Source of the DNA: Nymphaea colorata
Taxonomy: Eukaryota > Streptophyta > Magnoliopsida > Nymphaeales > Nymphaeaceae
NCBI RefSeq assembly: GCF_008831285.2
Contig: NC_045138.2
Location: 35,765,115-35,829,114, forward strand
Length of the DNA: 64,000 nucleotides
Direction of reading: 5' to 3'
Numbering within the stretch: position 1 is the first letter of the stretch; each line of letters starts with the position of its first letter. Positions 1-13,579 of the stretch are shown here, in pieces. The position numbers were made by a program, and so were the translations under genes. The notes under the pieces are model-generated. The model made no database searches. It saw nothing but the letters and a program-made list of their open reading frames with translations, and was not told where the DNA came from.

Positions 1-1921
1 CTGTAATTTGCACGCATAGTCATCTTTATCAAATGCTGCCTTCCCAATCTCAATGTTCAAATTAAGCCTTAACCCATTTATTGTCTTCTCTTGGTCATTG
101 CAAGTCTTTTGTAGTCTAACCACCACTCTCTGTAGGTCCTTACTCTCAATTTCCTTTTTGTTATAGTTTCTTCCAATCAAGTCTCTTTCAGCTTCTGTTT
201 CTTTGCATTGTTCCTCCATCTCAATTAGGGATTGCCGAACAGTAGAAACTTCCAGCATTGATTCTTCCAATTTCTTCTTTAAATCACCCAGCTGCAGCTC
301 CTTATTTTCTAGCCTTGCATGGTTGTCTATTTCTTTGCTACTCAAGGAAACAACTTCTCTCTGAAGAGAGACATTTTGCTCTGCCAAATCCCTTACACGC
401 TCTCGAAGTCTCTTCTCTTCTTGTTTAAATTTTTCATGCTTAGACGACCAGTCTCCTGATCTCCTGTCCAATTCCCTTTCCAAGCATGATTGAATTTCAT
501 TTTTCTCCTTCTCAATCTTCCTCACCAGTGCTTCATGCTCTATTTTTGCCATTTCAATTGTATTCTTCATATATTCCCTCTCCATCATCCGCCTCTGCAT
601 CTGCTCAACAACTTCAGCAGTCAATTTTCTTCTTTCACTGTTAAGGACCTTTACCATATGGATCAGTTCACCTGACCCCAGTTCTCTACTCTGAACATGT
701 TGCTCAAATTCATCTGAGACATGCGCAAGCCTCTCCTCCGCTGCCTTACACTCTTCCAGCAACTGTTCATCTCTATCATGGAAATTCTCCAATTTTGTTG
801 CTTCAGTTTCCTCCTCTTGTCCTTGGTACACGGGATATGTTTGTTTAGGGCCAACAAGATCATTGGAAGGATAGGACATATGCTCAGAACTGGAGTTGTT
901 CATGTTTGTTCGTGAAATTTGAGAATGATCAAATGACTGCTCATGTCCAGGAACATAAGAGTAAGGTCCTACAAGAGGGTGCTTCTTTAGGCAATTATCA
1001 CCATCTTCATCCAATGTAGAGGATGTTTCAGCATCAACTTCCTGTAGCTTCAGTCTAGATTTTCTAGGCAACACATTCCATAGCCTCCCATCAACATTCT
1101 GTACTAGGTCATGATTAGGGGAACTGCTGGGAAGACTTTCCACTCCGTCTCTGCTTGAAAACGGGAAACCAACATCCCTAAATTCCCGAAACGAATGAGA
1201 CCTGGAAACCTTTTTGTTATTTCCTGATGAATCTAGGCCTGAAGAAACCTGGCATCTTGGTGGACGTCCCACATTCCTAAAAGGCCTATTCTCTACCAAG
1301 ACACCATCTTCCCCAGCGCAAGATGTATACTCAAAAGAATCTTGTTTGGGCCTGATATCCCTGTCGTATTGCTCCCCATCGATGTACAGGTCTAGAGTTC
1401 CAGTTGACGCATGTGTAAAGCGTGCAGATCTACATCTTACAGGCATAGGAGATGAATAAGGCGAGCTTCCAGCAGATCCAGAATAACTTCTTGATGATGG
1501 GTGTCCAGAATCCCTTGCTTCTTGTCCCTGAGAATTTTGTTTCAATTTACTGGATGTCTTGATTTTCAATTGCCTCTCAGGGGTGACTTCGCTGCAAAAT
1601 GAACAAGGAATGAGTACAACATCACAAACTACACTACCACATGAGAATAGAGAGCACTTGCCAGTTGGATCGATCATCATGGTGGTTTCTGCCAGCAGGA
1701 GACTTGATAGTATCTCTGGACCAATTGGACTCGCCTGAATCAAAGCTGTTAAAGTATTGTTTCTCTTGCCTAGGTGCATTGTCTTTCATGAACTGTGACC
1801 CTTTGACCTCGCTTATGTCATCGATAACTCCACCAACATGCTTGAGAGGCTCCTTATGCACCTTCCCATTTGTGGCTGTTGAAGAATCTTGTGAAGACCG
1901 AAAGAAGAACAACTTCCTCAT
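1..1921 (-). CDS. Long coiled-coil protein of the plant MKKLFFF-type family (5' part, runs off left edge)
   Basis: Exon 1 is 1921-1662 and exon 2 is 1591 down to at least base 1, giving 617 visible codons without a stop. The protein opens MRKLFFFRSSQDSS, the hallmark start of a plant family typified by Arabidopsis At3g55060/At2g39300 (long coiled-coil proteins of unknown function). Residues about 60-95 hold NHHDDRS followed by TPERQ, also typical of the family. The middle, to about residue 350, is Ser-rich and low in structure. From about residue 354 (KLENFHDRDEQLLEE) onward the sequence is nearly continuous heptad coiled coil rich in E, K, L and R. The start is fixed by a splice acceptor five bases upstream of the ATG. 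The exon 1/2 junction keeps frame only with a GC donor at 1661 or a GT donor at 1637; the GC choice matches the family better. Family membership rests on remembered N-terminal motifs; biochemical role is unknown. Confidence 0.8.
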
Positions 1922-1926
1922 CTATG

Positions 1927-3925
1927 CTGCACAAACCAAAAGGAACAAACCATCAGCAACTTCACTATAGAGGACTAATTTGATGAACCTAATTTATTTT
2001 TTTGGACTTAGAATTCCAAAACAACAGTTCTGGAATAGGGTGGAAGCAGAAAATCTTTTCTCCTTCCAATACCAAGATGTGTTTGATATTCTGCATTAAT
2101 TATTCCAGAACATCCCTGGTGTTTGATGGGCCAGCATAAGAATGCTGGAAAAGGAATGTTACAGTTGATACCAAGCAGTAACAACCTTTAGAAATTAGTA
2201 CATAACAAGAACACGACCAATGCAGGATTATGAAGCATGAACATTAAGTTTAACTGAACGTCGCAGCGTTGTTATATTAAAGCAGTGATTGCTTTCAATC
2301 TGAAGCAGCAAAGCAAGAAGGTGTCTCAAAACTTTCTGACCAGCTAGTGCGGAAAGTTGGCTAATTTGAAAGTTTAAACTTTCAACCAACCAGGCTTACT
2401 GCTAAGGACCACTTACTCCTTGCTCAATTTGCAAAGATTACACTTACAACTCTACAATGTTCTTTTGGTATAGATAAAATCATAAAATGGAAAAGTTCAA
2501 AATACGTGGCCGAGTTAAGACGCCATACCAACAGCAGTTTTAAAATCAAACAAACCATGCAAGACCTTTGATGGTGGAACCAAAGCCTCAAGCAACTCCA
2601 CGAGCATTAACCCTCCTCTTTACCACAGCTGCTCAATACCAGCACAAAACAGCTGGAGGTGATACAGCTTGATATTGGGTCCATGTAGAAGTGAAGGATT
2701 TGATCTCAGTGCAGAAAGAACATGGAATGAGAAGTGAAGTGGGAAGTAGGGGTGGCACAAGATGGAAGGGTTGCATGAGCATTCAAGTCGCATAAATGCA
2801 CTTCTGGGAGCTTCTCATCACGAGGTCCAAAAAAAGCTTAGAAGGCCAATCAGTAAGTCTGCAATATATATTGCCTATCAGTAGTTCAATCGAAAAAGAA
2901 ATACCCAGCAGACGATGTAATGATCAATTGGCATAGCAGACATTAACAGGAGTCTCTGTCCCACACCAAGATATGGTGTTAAGTTTGCAATGAAAATGGC
3001 TGATTTTAGAAGGATGAACCCTGGAACATCATTTTACTTGTGCATTGACCATAAATCTGTTAGGTAGCAAAAAGAATAAAAAAACTGTTCAATGTCCAAA
3101 CCAAGCTTATCCATGTCCAAAAGTCCGCAGTACCAGCGTGGCCACTAGATTTCTTTAGTAACTACAAAATTATATGGATAGCATAATAGGAAATCAGTAC
3201 ATATTAAGTCTTAAAACAAGTTGGCTTTTTGAAACTGAAAGGCCAATATGCCTATTAAGATATTTTAAAGAGTTCAAGTATAATTGTAAGCATATATCTC
3301 TTGCATCTGCTCCAAGGATAAATCTTTTTTTCTCATGCGGTTTCCCACTTAGGTTAATCTGCCCGCGCCCAGTCTTTCCGGTCGAATATGTTATGTTTCT
3401 AGAAGATTGTTCACGTGGTGGTTTTTACTTAAAACTGCTTTTCAAGCACCATCACATCAAAGATTATGAAAAGATTAATACTTTATAAGCATTACAGATG
3501 GAAAAAAAAATCCTTTCTGTTATTTAAATAACGTACTTTTGAGAGCACCTATTTCATCCAATCTTTAGAAGTTCAATAGGTTCGCCAAATTCTACGATTT
3601 ATCCAACACTTACGAAGTTCCACAATCTCATCCAAGATCCAACATTCGCTGAATCCAAAATTTATCCATTTCATCCAACATCCGCTAAATTATAGCATGC
3701 TGCAGCCATGAGAAAAATAGCAAGCAAAACAAAAAAATATGCCAACCAAAAATATAACTATATGAAAAGAAAAAATAGAAAAAGATAGACACGTTAATCA
3801 GAAAAGGGAGAGAGAGAGACAAGGGCGGCCGGCCGGCGGCCGTAGTTTGCAGCAGAGATAGATAGATAGATAGATAGATAGAGAGGGGAGTGGGGGAAGA
3901 GAGAGAGAGAGAGAGAGAGACTGAC
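1927..3925 (-). other. 5'UTR intron of the coiled-coil gene
   Basis: On the minus strand a CAG|GTCAG donor follows base 3926 and a TTTGTGCAG acceptor ends at 1927, just before the ATG at 1921. That predicts a leader intron of about 2.0 kb, with the leader exon lying upstream of 3926. It contains GATA and GA microsatellites at its donor end. If the transcript starts above 4163, a 63-codon upstream ORF (4163-3972) would lie wholly inside the leader exon. The transcription start is not determined. Confidence 0.55.
3856..3921. repeat. (GATA)n then (GA)n microsatellites
   Basis: About seven GATA units lie at 3856-3882 and a pure GA tract at 3899-3921. Both are next to the donor of the leader intron of the coiled-coil gene. 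Confidence 0.9.
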
Positions 3926-4199
3926 CTGAGCAACGGCGCACCGGGAGATTCAACGGGATTTGCAGGCAGAATCAGCCAATTTCAACAATGTGAAGCAGAA
4001 CACTCAAATGGAGTCCAAAACTCCCAAAACAGAAGTTAAGAAGCGACGAACCAGGAAAGAATCCACGGGAAAAGGGAAAGGCGAGATTAACGGGGTTGCA
4101 GGAAATGTATGCAGATGAACGTGAAAAGGGTTGAGCGATGGCTCGTGAGACTGGAGGTTCCAACGCCGGTGAACAGGGGTCGCGGCCGTTGATACGACG

Positions 4200-5442
4200 G
4201 AGTCGCCCGATCAGACAACAGAGGAGAAGGCCGCTGTACTAGAGTTCAGAGTCAGGCTGCACGGGAGAGTCAGGCTGCAAGGGAGCGTAGGATCATCCTG
4301 ATGCCAAACCCTGGATTTCCGTGCGTTTTTTCTGCGGGTGCCATCGTCTCTAAGGAAGCAACGGATGCATGACGCCAGGCTAGCACCTTTTCAAATAATG
4401 TGGTGCGCCAAACTAGGAATGTGAATTCAAAAGTCGGTCCCAGCCAAAAGCAACGGAGCCCACACTCCTGAAAATGAATTATGAAACGCATAACCTAATA
4501 ATAGGCTTCAAGTTATTTGTCCCCGTCCGACACAAAAGAGGATTACAAAAAACTGTAAATAGTTACTATTTTAAACCATTTATAAGTTTTCCCAGAGCAC
4601 AAGAATAAGAAGGAAAGAAAGCTCCATCTTACATGATGATTAAATTAATATAGCACTTTTTGTGAACTAAAGAAACTTAACAAAACAAAGTCGCTAATGG
4701 ACCATTTCAATTCCCAAGAAACCTTGATAATTAGAAGTTTAGATGTTAGAATCGCTTGGATTGGCGATTAATCGAACCGTAATTATTATCAAGAAAACGA
4801 ACAGCAGAAAGGAGGGCAAAAGCATGTTATCGTAAAATTAACTTGAATCGAACTGCGTCATAGTAATCAGATGACGGCCGGGTCCAAGAACTGAATAGCG
4901 GCAAAAAAAAAAAGAAGAAGAAGAAATTCAAGAAATATCAAAGTAACACGATTTTTATATCTTGCCTTCAGATCGGCGGTGCGAACGGCGAAGGTTTTCT
5001 TCAGTCTTCATCAACGTCTTTCCCAAGTGGAGAAGGGGAAGAATGAGAGAAGATGACGGCGAATATTTAGGGCTAATCCTCCCTCAGCCGACGATTTGTT
5101 TCAGTAAGTAAGCGATTGATTCCCTTCTAGTTTTGGCGGGCCGCGGGTTTTAGTGAAACGTACAATTTAGTTATGGACGGAGAGGAGAGGAGAGGACCCG
5201 AATGGAACTCGTAAGTATCAAGACACTTCAATCAAATCGGATCAATGCGAATGGACCTCTTCCGATTGATCCGTTCCTCGATCTGAAATGTATGTATCTT
5301 AATCTCTTTCGAAAAGTATTAGAAAAAGGAATTGCGGCGCAAATTTGAATTTTCAGGTGCAACATCTTATCAAATCTGGTAGAAAGAAAAAGTCTAAAAT
5401 GCATAGTTTTGAATGATTGAATCATATCTAATTTTTCGTGGG

Positions 5443-5474
<32 letters not shown>

Positions 5475-8400
5475 GCTGCTGTTGGCTAACTTGCAATAGA
5501 AACAAAGAGACAGAAGAAATATTAACAAAGGAAAAGGCAGAACAGAGGCGCTTCTGCTTGAACCAGAGTGCTTTTATTTATTTATTTATTTTTTTTGAAG
5601 AACCAACCAAACCGGAGGCACCCCATCTTTGAGATGGACGGTCACATTTCTTCCTCTTAGGTATACTGCATATATATAATTTTTAAAAGGTTTTATTTAT
5701 ATGTTGGCTTCTGTTAATATTTTGAATTTATAGTTCAGTTCTTCTAATAATAAAAAATTTTATAGCTCCTGTTGTTTTCTTAATTTGAAAAGGAAACAAG
5801 ATAGAAGAAAAAAAAAAAAAGATAATCGATATTGGACAAGCGTCTACGTTGCGGATAACCATGGCTTTTTGTAGATCAACAGCAACAGAAAGAAAACTCT
5901 CGAGTCCACTGTTTTGTTAGCGATTACAGTGGGTGCTCCTCAAGCTTTTTGCTTTGCGTTTGTTTCAAGGATTCTTGTCCGTCTCGGTTTTTACCAACAA
6001 TCGCGTATCAGTTTATAAGTATCGGCTTTGTATGGAGCTATTTTTTCCCTAGTTTTCTTATTAAAAATAATTTAATAGAAATAGTTAATGAATAGCAGCC
6101 AGAACCATTTCGGTTTGTGATCGATACGGTGCGTATCGTTTTGGTGGAACGGTTTCAGCTGATGAACGAACATGGTTGAGCACGTTAGGCAAGAGTAGGC
6201 CTACCAAGTGATACTTTTCCACAATTTCTATTTGATTAAAGAAAAAATAAATACCTAACTCAATATTTGGCAATAAATAAGGAGGCACCTGATTTTCCAA
6301 GATACCTTTATAAATGCACCTAATGTTTTTGAATTATTAATAAAAAAGTAATCTTGGTGCCTAAACTTAATTTATCCCCAGCTTTAAGTTAGTTAATGGT
6401 AGAAAATCATTAAAGTCTCTCCAAATAAACAAAGTTTACATTTATTTAATAGCAATTTGCCCTTTTTTCCTGTGTCCGATAATATTAATAGATGTTTAAT
6501 TTTATGCGAGACAATTTTTCATTAATATCTAAACTATTTTGTATTAATCTTAGGTAGTTATCATGTTAATTTAGATGGTAAATGTAACTTTTTTTCAAAA
6601 AAAAAAAGAATAATTGATTGGCAGTCATATATTTAATAATTTATAAAATCTTGTCAGCCAAGCGTCAGGAAACTTTGGTGTATTTTTTTTTTTCAGAAAT
6701 TTTCAAGCACGCAATTTGGTAGTTTTGAATCTTTTCACTGTCTTGGTTGATTAATAAGTTGTATTCTTAAATCTTGAGACGGAAGAGTCAGCCCTTTTCG
6801 GTAGTACACGAAAGTTGATCCCCACATGAATTAAACCGTTGATTGTTTTTGAAACAATTGTATTTTGTGCCTTGACTTAGTCTTTTTGTCCCCGAATTTA
6901 GGCAGAAATTATTTTATATCAAATCTATTTTACGAGTCACTAAGATGATAAAGATCTTATAGTGCCTTGTATTGCGAAACAAGATAAATAGAATGATCTT
7001 GGAAGAGATGTGTACATTATACAATCAAACATCTGTATGTGTATCTAATTGGGTCCGCGTTTGGTGAGATCACAAGAGTCGAATGCTTTCGAATGCCCGG
7101 CGGCGGCTCGGCCCGACCCCCAGGCCTACTTTCGATCGATTAGTAAGTGGATGGGTCCATGCACCGCTGCAGCTTGGAGATGGTTGTGTCTGACTTAGGC
7201 TATAAGAGGTTGGTTGGCGTTAGGACCTTTTAACGCAAGACTGCCCATGGTTATTGAATTAGCTCGTTCAAAGATACGTGTGGGATTATTGTCGTGAACT
7301 TCTTCTATAATTTCTTACTTGAATATTACTGAAATGGCAGGAAGACGAAAATGAAGATGGTGGGTCCGTAGTATAAAAAATATTATTCTCTGAATCAAAA
7401 AAATAATAATTATGACCTTAAGTCCATGAATTTCCGTGGATCTCAAACCCAACTCCTGAAAAAAACGAGGAATTCGAGAGCTAATTTAAAATCATCATAT
7501 GATATTATCGTTAATCCAACAGAAGCGGTGCAAGCCTGAGTTGGATTTCTATTTTTCAGACCAACCCGAAACCAAAAGCAGTGCCCATAGTTTCCCCAGA
7601 AAAAGCACAGACAGACAGACACGGGGAAAAAAAAATGGGATAACTACTAACCGTTCCATGTTCAATCAGAATGAGCAACATCGCACCGTTTCAAACAAAT
7701 TCTGTGGGTATGGTATATTATATATCTACGGGGACCCAATGCCTATCAGTTTTGCCGACTCTCGGGGCAGATATAGTAGTACCAGAGACCCCCCAAAAGT
7801 CGGGCCGAGACGGTTTGTCGCATCTAAGATGTCAACGGATGGAAATTCAAATCATATCTTATTTATTTATGGGCTATTCACATAGTTAAATTCAAATTTG
7901 AACTTTAATTTGGGTTTTGGAAAAGTTTATACCATATATCAGAAACTAACCTTCTTCTTCACATACCAATATGAATCCAACTTTTAAATACGCAAGTACA
8001 TTATGATCATTTAAGAACCAAATTTCAAAGTATATAGATAATTAAATATAAGATATTTATTTGAGTTCCTATCTGACCGCAATTTAATTGAGATGCGGTA
8101 GAACACGACTAAATAATCAAAAAAACATGTCCAACCCATTTGCAACCCGGAGAAGTGAATCTTGGGAGGAGTCACCCACTCACATCAATGGAAACTTAAC
8201 ATCGTTTTTGCGACACAGGAATCCCCGTCTCCCTCAAGGTTTATCCAGAGGTTAGATCAAAAACAGAACCCATCTAATATTGGGCCAAATTTTGGATCGC
8301 CAGTGCTTTCTTATTAAAACAAAACTATCCCAACACGTTAAAAAAGTTGCAAACTAAAAACTGACACTCGTAAGAAAAATAACAAGTTTTAGAAACTTCC

Positions 8401-9270
8401 CCTCATAAATAATGTGGCATTGCATCTCCCAAGTACTTATAATGCAACGCTATCTAGGATAACGTCGCAGCAAGATCCTTGGAACTCATTCATTCTGCCG
8501 ATAAGAAATAGGGAACCGTAACTTTTAGATTTGCCTGGTTAGAGCGGAACATCGGGTAGAAATTCATGATTCTCTGTAAGAGCAATTTGTTAAAGTAACT
8601 CGCGCCCTTTTCCGCCTTTCACCATTTAACCAGACCACAAGAGGTGGAAGAGATGCGTGGGGTTCAACATCTCACGGGTTAACTTGAAGGAGATGTGAGT
8701 TCAGCAGCTCAAATATGATAATACGAATCGAAAAAAACGCGATAGCTTCTCCCCATCTCCAAATCGAAGGCAAAACAAAAGCAAACATTCCCTTCCCGCT
8801 CTCCATGCTTCCCCTAATTCTATATTATTGATGTAATATTTTGCCTGCGCTTCCAACTTCAGGTATCCCACATTCATTTTACAGAGAGCCATGGTGTATT
8901 GCAACCAAACCACCACCCGCCAACAGAAGAAGAAGAATTTCCCGCATAAAAGAGGTAGGTTTAACCAGCATTATCTTGGACAAAAGTGCGCAGATCGAAG
9001 AATCGGAGGAGATGAGCATAGAGCAAGTAGTTTCGATCTTCGATTTCAGGAACCAGTTTTTGCCAAAACCATTGGAAAAATGCGACTCGGATCCAATCGA
9101 CGTACTAACTAACTGTTGCATTAACCGGTGAATAACCATATTTACAATGACGAATTTGAAGCTAAACCCAAATCTAAAGAGGCAGCAGAAAGGGGGAAAT
9201 CTCAAAATTTTTTACAGACAGACAACAAAAATTTATAGACTTTCCGGAAAAATGTTTCTCCGTTTATTTT
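4200..9270. other. Intergenic stretch without recognisable genes
   Basis: The stretch is AT-rich with scattered homopolymers and a (TA)n tract at about 5449-5474. Short open frames here (for example 7499-7885 plus and 6085-6300 minus) have no recognisable domain, no consistent codon bias and no splice partners. A pyrimidine-rich segment on the minus strand near 4980-5080 could be an alternative leader or promoter of the coiled-coil gene, but this is a guess. No transposon coding sequence was recognised. Confidence 0.5.
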
Positions 9271-9273
9271 CCT

Positions 9274-9528
9274 TCAAGACCAGACCATGTCGACCGCGAT
9301 CTTCAACTCCGAGGGATCTTCCACGGCGTCGTCTTCGTCGGCAGCGCGAACAACCTGCGGCGACATCGTCACCGGCTTCCGGACGGCGATCGACGAGAAG
9401 GCGGTAATCTGCTTCCCCTTAAGCGAGGAGGCGGAGAGGGAGGAAGCCGGGAAAGAGCCGCCGGCGAGGAGGAGATCGGGCGTCTCGCGCTTGAATATCT
9501 CGGACAGCAGAAGGACCAAGGATGCCAT
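9274..9528 (-). CDS. Small 84-residue orphan protein
   Basis: A single-exon frame encodes 84 residues, beginning MASLVLLLSEIFKRE and ending ELKIAVDMVWS. It is supported by gene context: a TATA run at 9617-9608 on the same strand lies about 80 bases upstream of the ATG, the frame is locally GC-rich in otherwise AT-rich DNA, and an AATAAA-like signal lies just past the stop. The N-terminus is hydrophobic (residues 3-9) but carries no convincing signal peptide. The middle is Ser/Ala-rich and residues about 62-74 are acidic (ADEDDAVEDPSE). I do not recognise the family. A longer frame extends upstream through the TATA region, but the ATG at 9528 is the first one downstream of a plausible transcription start. 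It may be a real small gene or, less likely, a chance frame. Confidence 0.5.
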   Translation of the reverse strand: MASLVLLLSEIFKRETPDLLLAGGSFPASSLSASSLKGKQITAFSSIAVRKPVTMSPQVVRAADEDDAVEDPSELKIAVDMVWS

Positions 9529-9607
9529 TGTATGCGCAGAAACCTGGTTTTTCAAAGGTGGGAGGTTTTGGGGAGCTAGGATGATTGCTGTTAATCGATC
9601 GGCAGAA

Positions 9608-9617
9608 TATATATATA
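9608..9617 (-). promoter_or_regulatory. TATA box of the 84-residue gene
   Basis: A 10-bp TATATATATA run read on the minus strand, about 80 bases before the ATG at 9528. This spacing would give a leader of about 50 nt. Confidence 0.45.
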
Positions 9618-9619
9618 AA

Positions 9620-11261
9620 AGGAGAAGGAAGGAACTTGCAGACGGCGGAGCCCACAGTATTAATTCCGCTTCTTCCTCGGTTCTGGAAAGGGGTTTTGGT
9701 TTTGGCAGGGGCTCCAACGGGTTTCTGCGGAAACCATGGGTGGTGGTCTGGTAGTGGTAGACCACGAGCTCCAAGTTCCAACCGCTTTGCTTGGTTCTTC
9801 CCCCTTTCCTTGACCCGATCGGATCTCTGAGTCGTCTGACCCGATCTGGATACGCTGACGTCCTCCCTTGACGTCTAGCGTTCGGACTCAAGTCCGATCC
9901 ATTTACCGTTCACTATAAGCTAAAGATCTTCTTCGTGATAAAAGAAGCCGTATTTTTAACACGAGCTTCAGAAATCGATCATACGTTCCTTCCTCCTAAA
10001 AAATTCAGGTACGAATAGATCTGGATTTGGACCCGCAAGCAGAAGACTGCAAGTCGATCGCTCACCTGTATCTGAGCTGAGCTGGATCATTGTGGTCCCG
10101 GGAACGAAGATCCAACTGGTATCCATTAAATTGGGTCACCTGGTGGCAGTCGGAAATTGAAGGCTCACCTGTGCTATCGGTGCATAAATGGCAGGCACCT
10201 CTCGGTATCACCATCAATTTCATTTTCCTGCAACCCATTCGGTACATCTGATCTGATCTGGGTTACGCTCACATTTGTTAATCCAGAAAGTTGAGAAGGA
10301 AAAGTTATGGCCCGGTGTTTTTGACCAATGCAAACATAGAAGCAAGATCTCAGAGAAGAGGGTTAGCACTGCACCAAACCATGGACAAACTACGCTGAAT
10401 ATATAAGTTTTATCCTTTTCAGCTCATTCAAACACGCTTCCAAGGAGAGCTTTTAAAAGGATAATCCGACGAGGAGGATCGCTAACTTTTCTTAATTTAT
10501 CGGAAGCATATAAATTTTCCTTATTTTTCAGAAAAAAAAAATGATGATGATTATCATAGCGTGAAATGGCTGATTCCCGCTACATATAAGAGATTTTGAA
10601 TCAGACCAAAATTTCTAGCTTCACCACCGTGCCCAAATGAAATTAGGAAAAAAAAAAATTGGAAACTAAAAGCAAGGAATTGAAATTTTTGTCTGAAAAA
10701 GAACTGGCCAAATTTTTGTCTCATGGCAGTGAATGGGTGAGAAGCATCAATCTGCCTTTTGTAAAGTTACAGACAGATGAGATGAATGATACCGCAGCGA
10801 CGTCTCAGTCTATTTTTTTTTTCATTGAATTTTACTGATTCCTTGTTCCCTTCAGATCTTTATAATTAAAAGAAGGGCGGGGAGATCGCGTGAACCGATA
10901 GGGACGTGGCTCGTTATTTAATGGTGGCACCCAGTTTTGAAAAAGGAAAACTGTCGGGAGGAAAAGGCGGGGCCTGAGCTGCAGAGAAATCAAATATCGG
11001 AAGCCCCCTTTTAATTTATTGCCATGCTTATTTGATCTTCGTGTGAGACCCTGTCCGTCACCCTTCAGTTCCATCCCTCAATGGTTACGTTTTTTCCCCC
11101 CTCAGATCTGGATCATGCCTCGGGTTCTACAAATTCTATAAATCCTGCCACTCCATGTCCAAGCCTCAATGGAGATCGAACATGTTTTCAAATCCTTGGT
11201 TATGAATGGCACTTGATGCGCTCTTTAATGACCATCCTTGAGTCGGGTTGGATACCCAATG

Positions 11262-11293
<32 letters not shown>

Positions 11294-13570
11294 AGCGCGA
11301 TTCAACACGTCCTCAATTCAATTTTTAGAAAATGCTATCTTATCTTATCTTGATAGTATTATTGAAGAATATTGAGTTTCCGATTAAGAATGATATTACT
11401 AAAGCTAAGTAGATCGGTTTTTGTTCCTTTTCTCTCCCCCCATTTCTCCTCTCTCTCTCTTTGTTTTGTAATTAATGGACTTCTTGTCTTCAATTTTTTT
11501 TAACTAGAAACCTCTTTTGATATATATTTCCATTTTATTCGTTCTCTTTCTCTCTCTCTTTACATGGTTTGTATCTATGAGCTTTACGTTGACCAATACG
11601 AAAGTAGCGACACTTTGAGACAGGCGCTCCTTTCACTTTTTCTTGGACATGAATGATGATGGGTCCAGTGCGTTTCTCCCTATTCGAACTTTCTTATGTT
11701 GCTGTGGCTTGGGGTTAAACGGTTTTCAACGCCCAAGATCTAAAAAGCTTCGTTTGAACTTCCAAGACAAAGATTTGAAATCTCGAGACATAAAAGATCC
11801 AACAATCTGACATTTCAGTTAATCAAACACATTTTCGTGTGAATTTCTAGCGAAAACGGCTCAACAGTAATGCCTTTTTCGGATTTATGTCAGATTCAGA
11901 TCTATCAAGCATTCAAACGATGGACAAAGATCCACGGAAACTGGTCAACCCAAACCCGCGATAAAATATATTTGTTCACGAGGAATGAATGAAATGAAAG
12001 ATTCATCCAAGAAGACGAAGGCGGGGAATGGGATGAATTAGATTTAAAACAGCAGGCGGATCAGAACTCTTCATATCCAAAACCTGGGAACACAAACCCG
12101 ACCCGACCCATTTACCGGCCTCTACTGAGAACGATTGAGACCCGGGAAGGGAAGCCCTTTGAGTTTGGAGAGGATGACAAAATCGGAGATCTCGATAGCC
12201 GAAGCGACTGGCGAGAAAATGACGGAGAAAACTCGCATCTGTACTACTACCTCCGACCCCCACCGTTCCCGCACTGACTGACGAAATTATCCTCCCACAA
12301 ATCCGAAACCCCGGAGCAGTCAACTGCCCCGAGACGTCCCCTGGTGAAGGGTATTACCGTCATAGGGTACATTTATGCCGCCCCAATGTTGTCGTCATCC
12401 TATCTCGGACGCTGTAACGCACGGGTAGCCGTCCCCGTCGTCTACCAACTCCCAGATACGTCCAACCAGGAGAGCACTTTTCCTATTCCAGTTCTGCCCT
12501 TGAACGGATCTTTTACACGTATTTCTGCTTGACCCGGCGGAAGGAGGCCGAACAAGTGCTCGAGTCGAGCACTCACCTGGGCGTTGCGTTGGTAGCTCCC
12601 GTAGATGAGCGAGCATCTCCTCCCCTGGCTTGCCTTGGAAAAATGTATTTATTTTCAGGGAAGGAATCCAAAGTAGAATACCCATGTTTTCTTATCACTT
12701 CTACAGTTTCATGTGTCTAATGCCCATGTTTTCTAATGACGAGCAATATTCGACCTTATCTTTCTTTGTCGTTTTTGTATACATTCATTTTGGTAACAAA
12801 TTTTGGGGAGATCCCCAAGCGGAATGTGAATAAGCGTTATATATCTGTCTCATAGATCGGCTAAGAAGATCATTTAGTTAGGAACTAGGCCTTTTGCTTT
12901 TGTTACATGACTTGTCTGTTGCAAAGTCATCGAGATGGTTTTCTTCATGTGGTGTTTGATGAGGCTGGAATTGAGGAATTCTATAATTAAAATTCTCATT
13001 TTTGATGAAACAATAATTGCATTATCAAACAAAAAAAATTGATTCCACAATTATAGGCTCCTCTTTTTTTTTTAAATCAAAATTTCAGGATTGTGATTCT
13101 ACCTCAATAGATGAAATTATGATTTCAGAATTTTTTTATCCCCCTTTAGGGCACATGTTATGTAGCTTTAAATTCATCAATTCTATAATTTTAATTTTTG
13201 TTTTATCAAAAACATCATTTTCAGTTTCGAAATCAAAATTTCAAAGCTAGAACTAGAAATCCCTCCATTCTTGGTGCTCTAGATTGAGTTTGATCGGGTT
13301 TCGGCTCCGCTCAAGCAAGAAAATTGGTCTATAGATTAGCCGGGGTAGAGCCCTAATTGCTCGCTGGATCATGAAGCAGGACTCGGAACCACGATCTATA
13401 ACATCAACGTTATTATGGAAAAGGTTTAGGGTAGTACCGTCCGAACTGAATTATCGGGCCGTTCTCGTCCAACCCACGGTTTCGGTCGTTCCCGCCAGCA
13501 ATACCACGGTTCATGGAAAGAAAGAAGCTTTGACACTCCGGAGAGCGCCGTCCTTCCCGGTCGATCTTCA
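9620..13570. other. Intergenic stretch without recognisable genes
   Basis: It contains a (CT)n microsatellite at 11262-11289 and an AT-rich stretch at 12930-13250 with short imperfect inverted repeats that might be a decayed transposon. Open frames at 12003-12323 and 12395-12685 (minus) lie in a GC-rich patch but show no domain. The last few hundred bases are presumably the promoter and leader of the RETICULATA-like gene. Confidence 0.5.
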
Positions 13571-13579
13571 CCGCCACCG

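Noticed and set aside
7499-7885. A 128-codon plus-strand frame.
   Set aside because: No domain, no codon bias, no splice or promoter context; typical of chance frames in AT-rich DNA.
12003-12323. A 106-codon minus-strand frame in a GC-rich patch.
   Set aside because: No recognisable protein family and an equally open opposite strand; could not be supported as a gene.
12930-13250. AT-rich block with GGAATTC/AAATTTC inverted motifs, possible transposon.
   Set aside because: The ends are not definable and there is no target-site duplication; similar motifs arise easily in AT-rich DNA.
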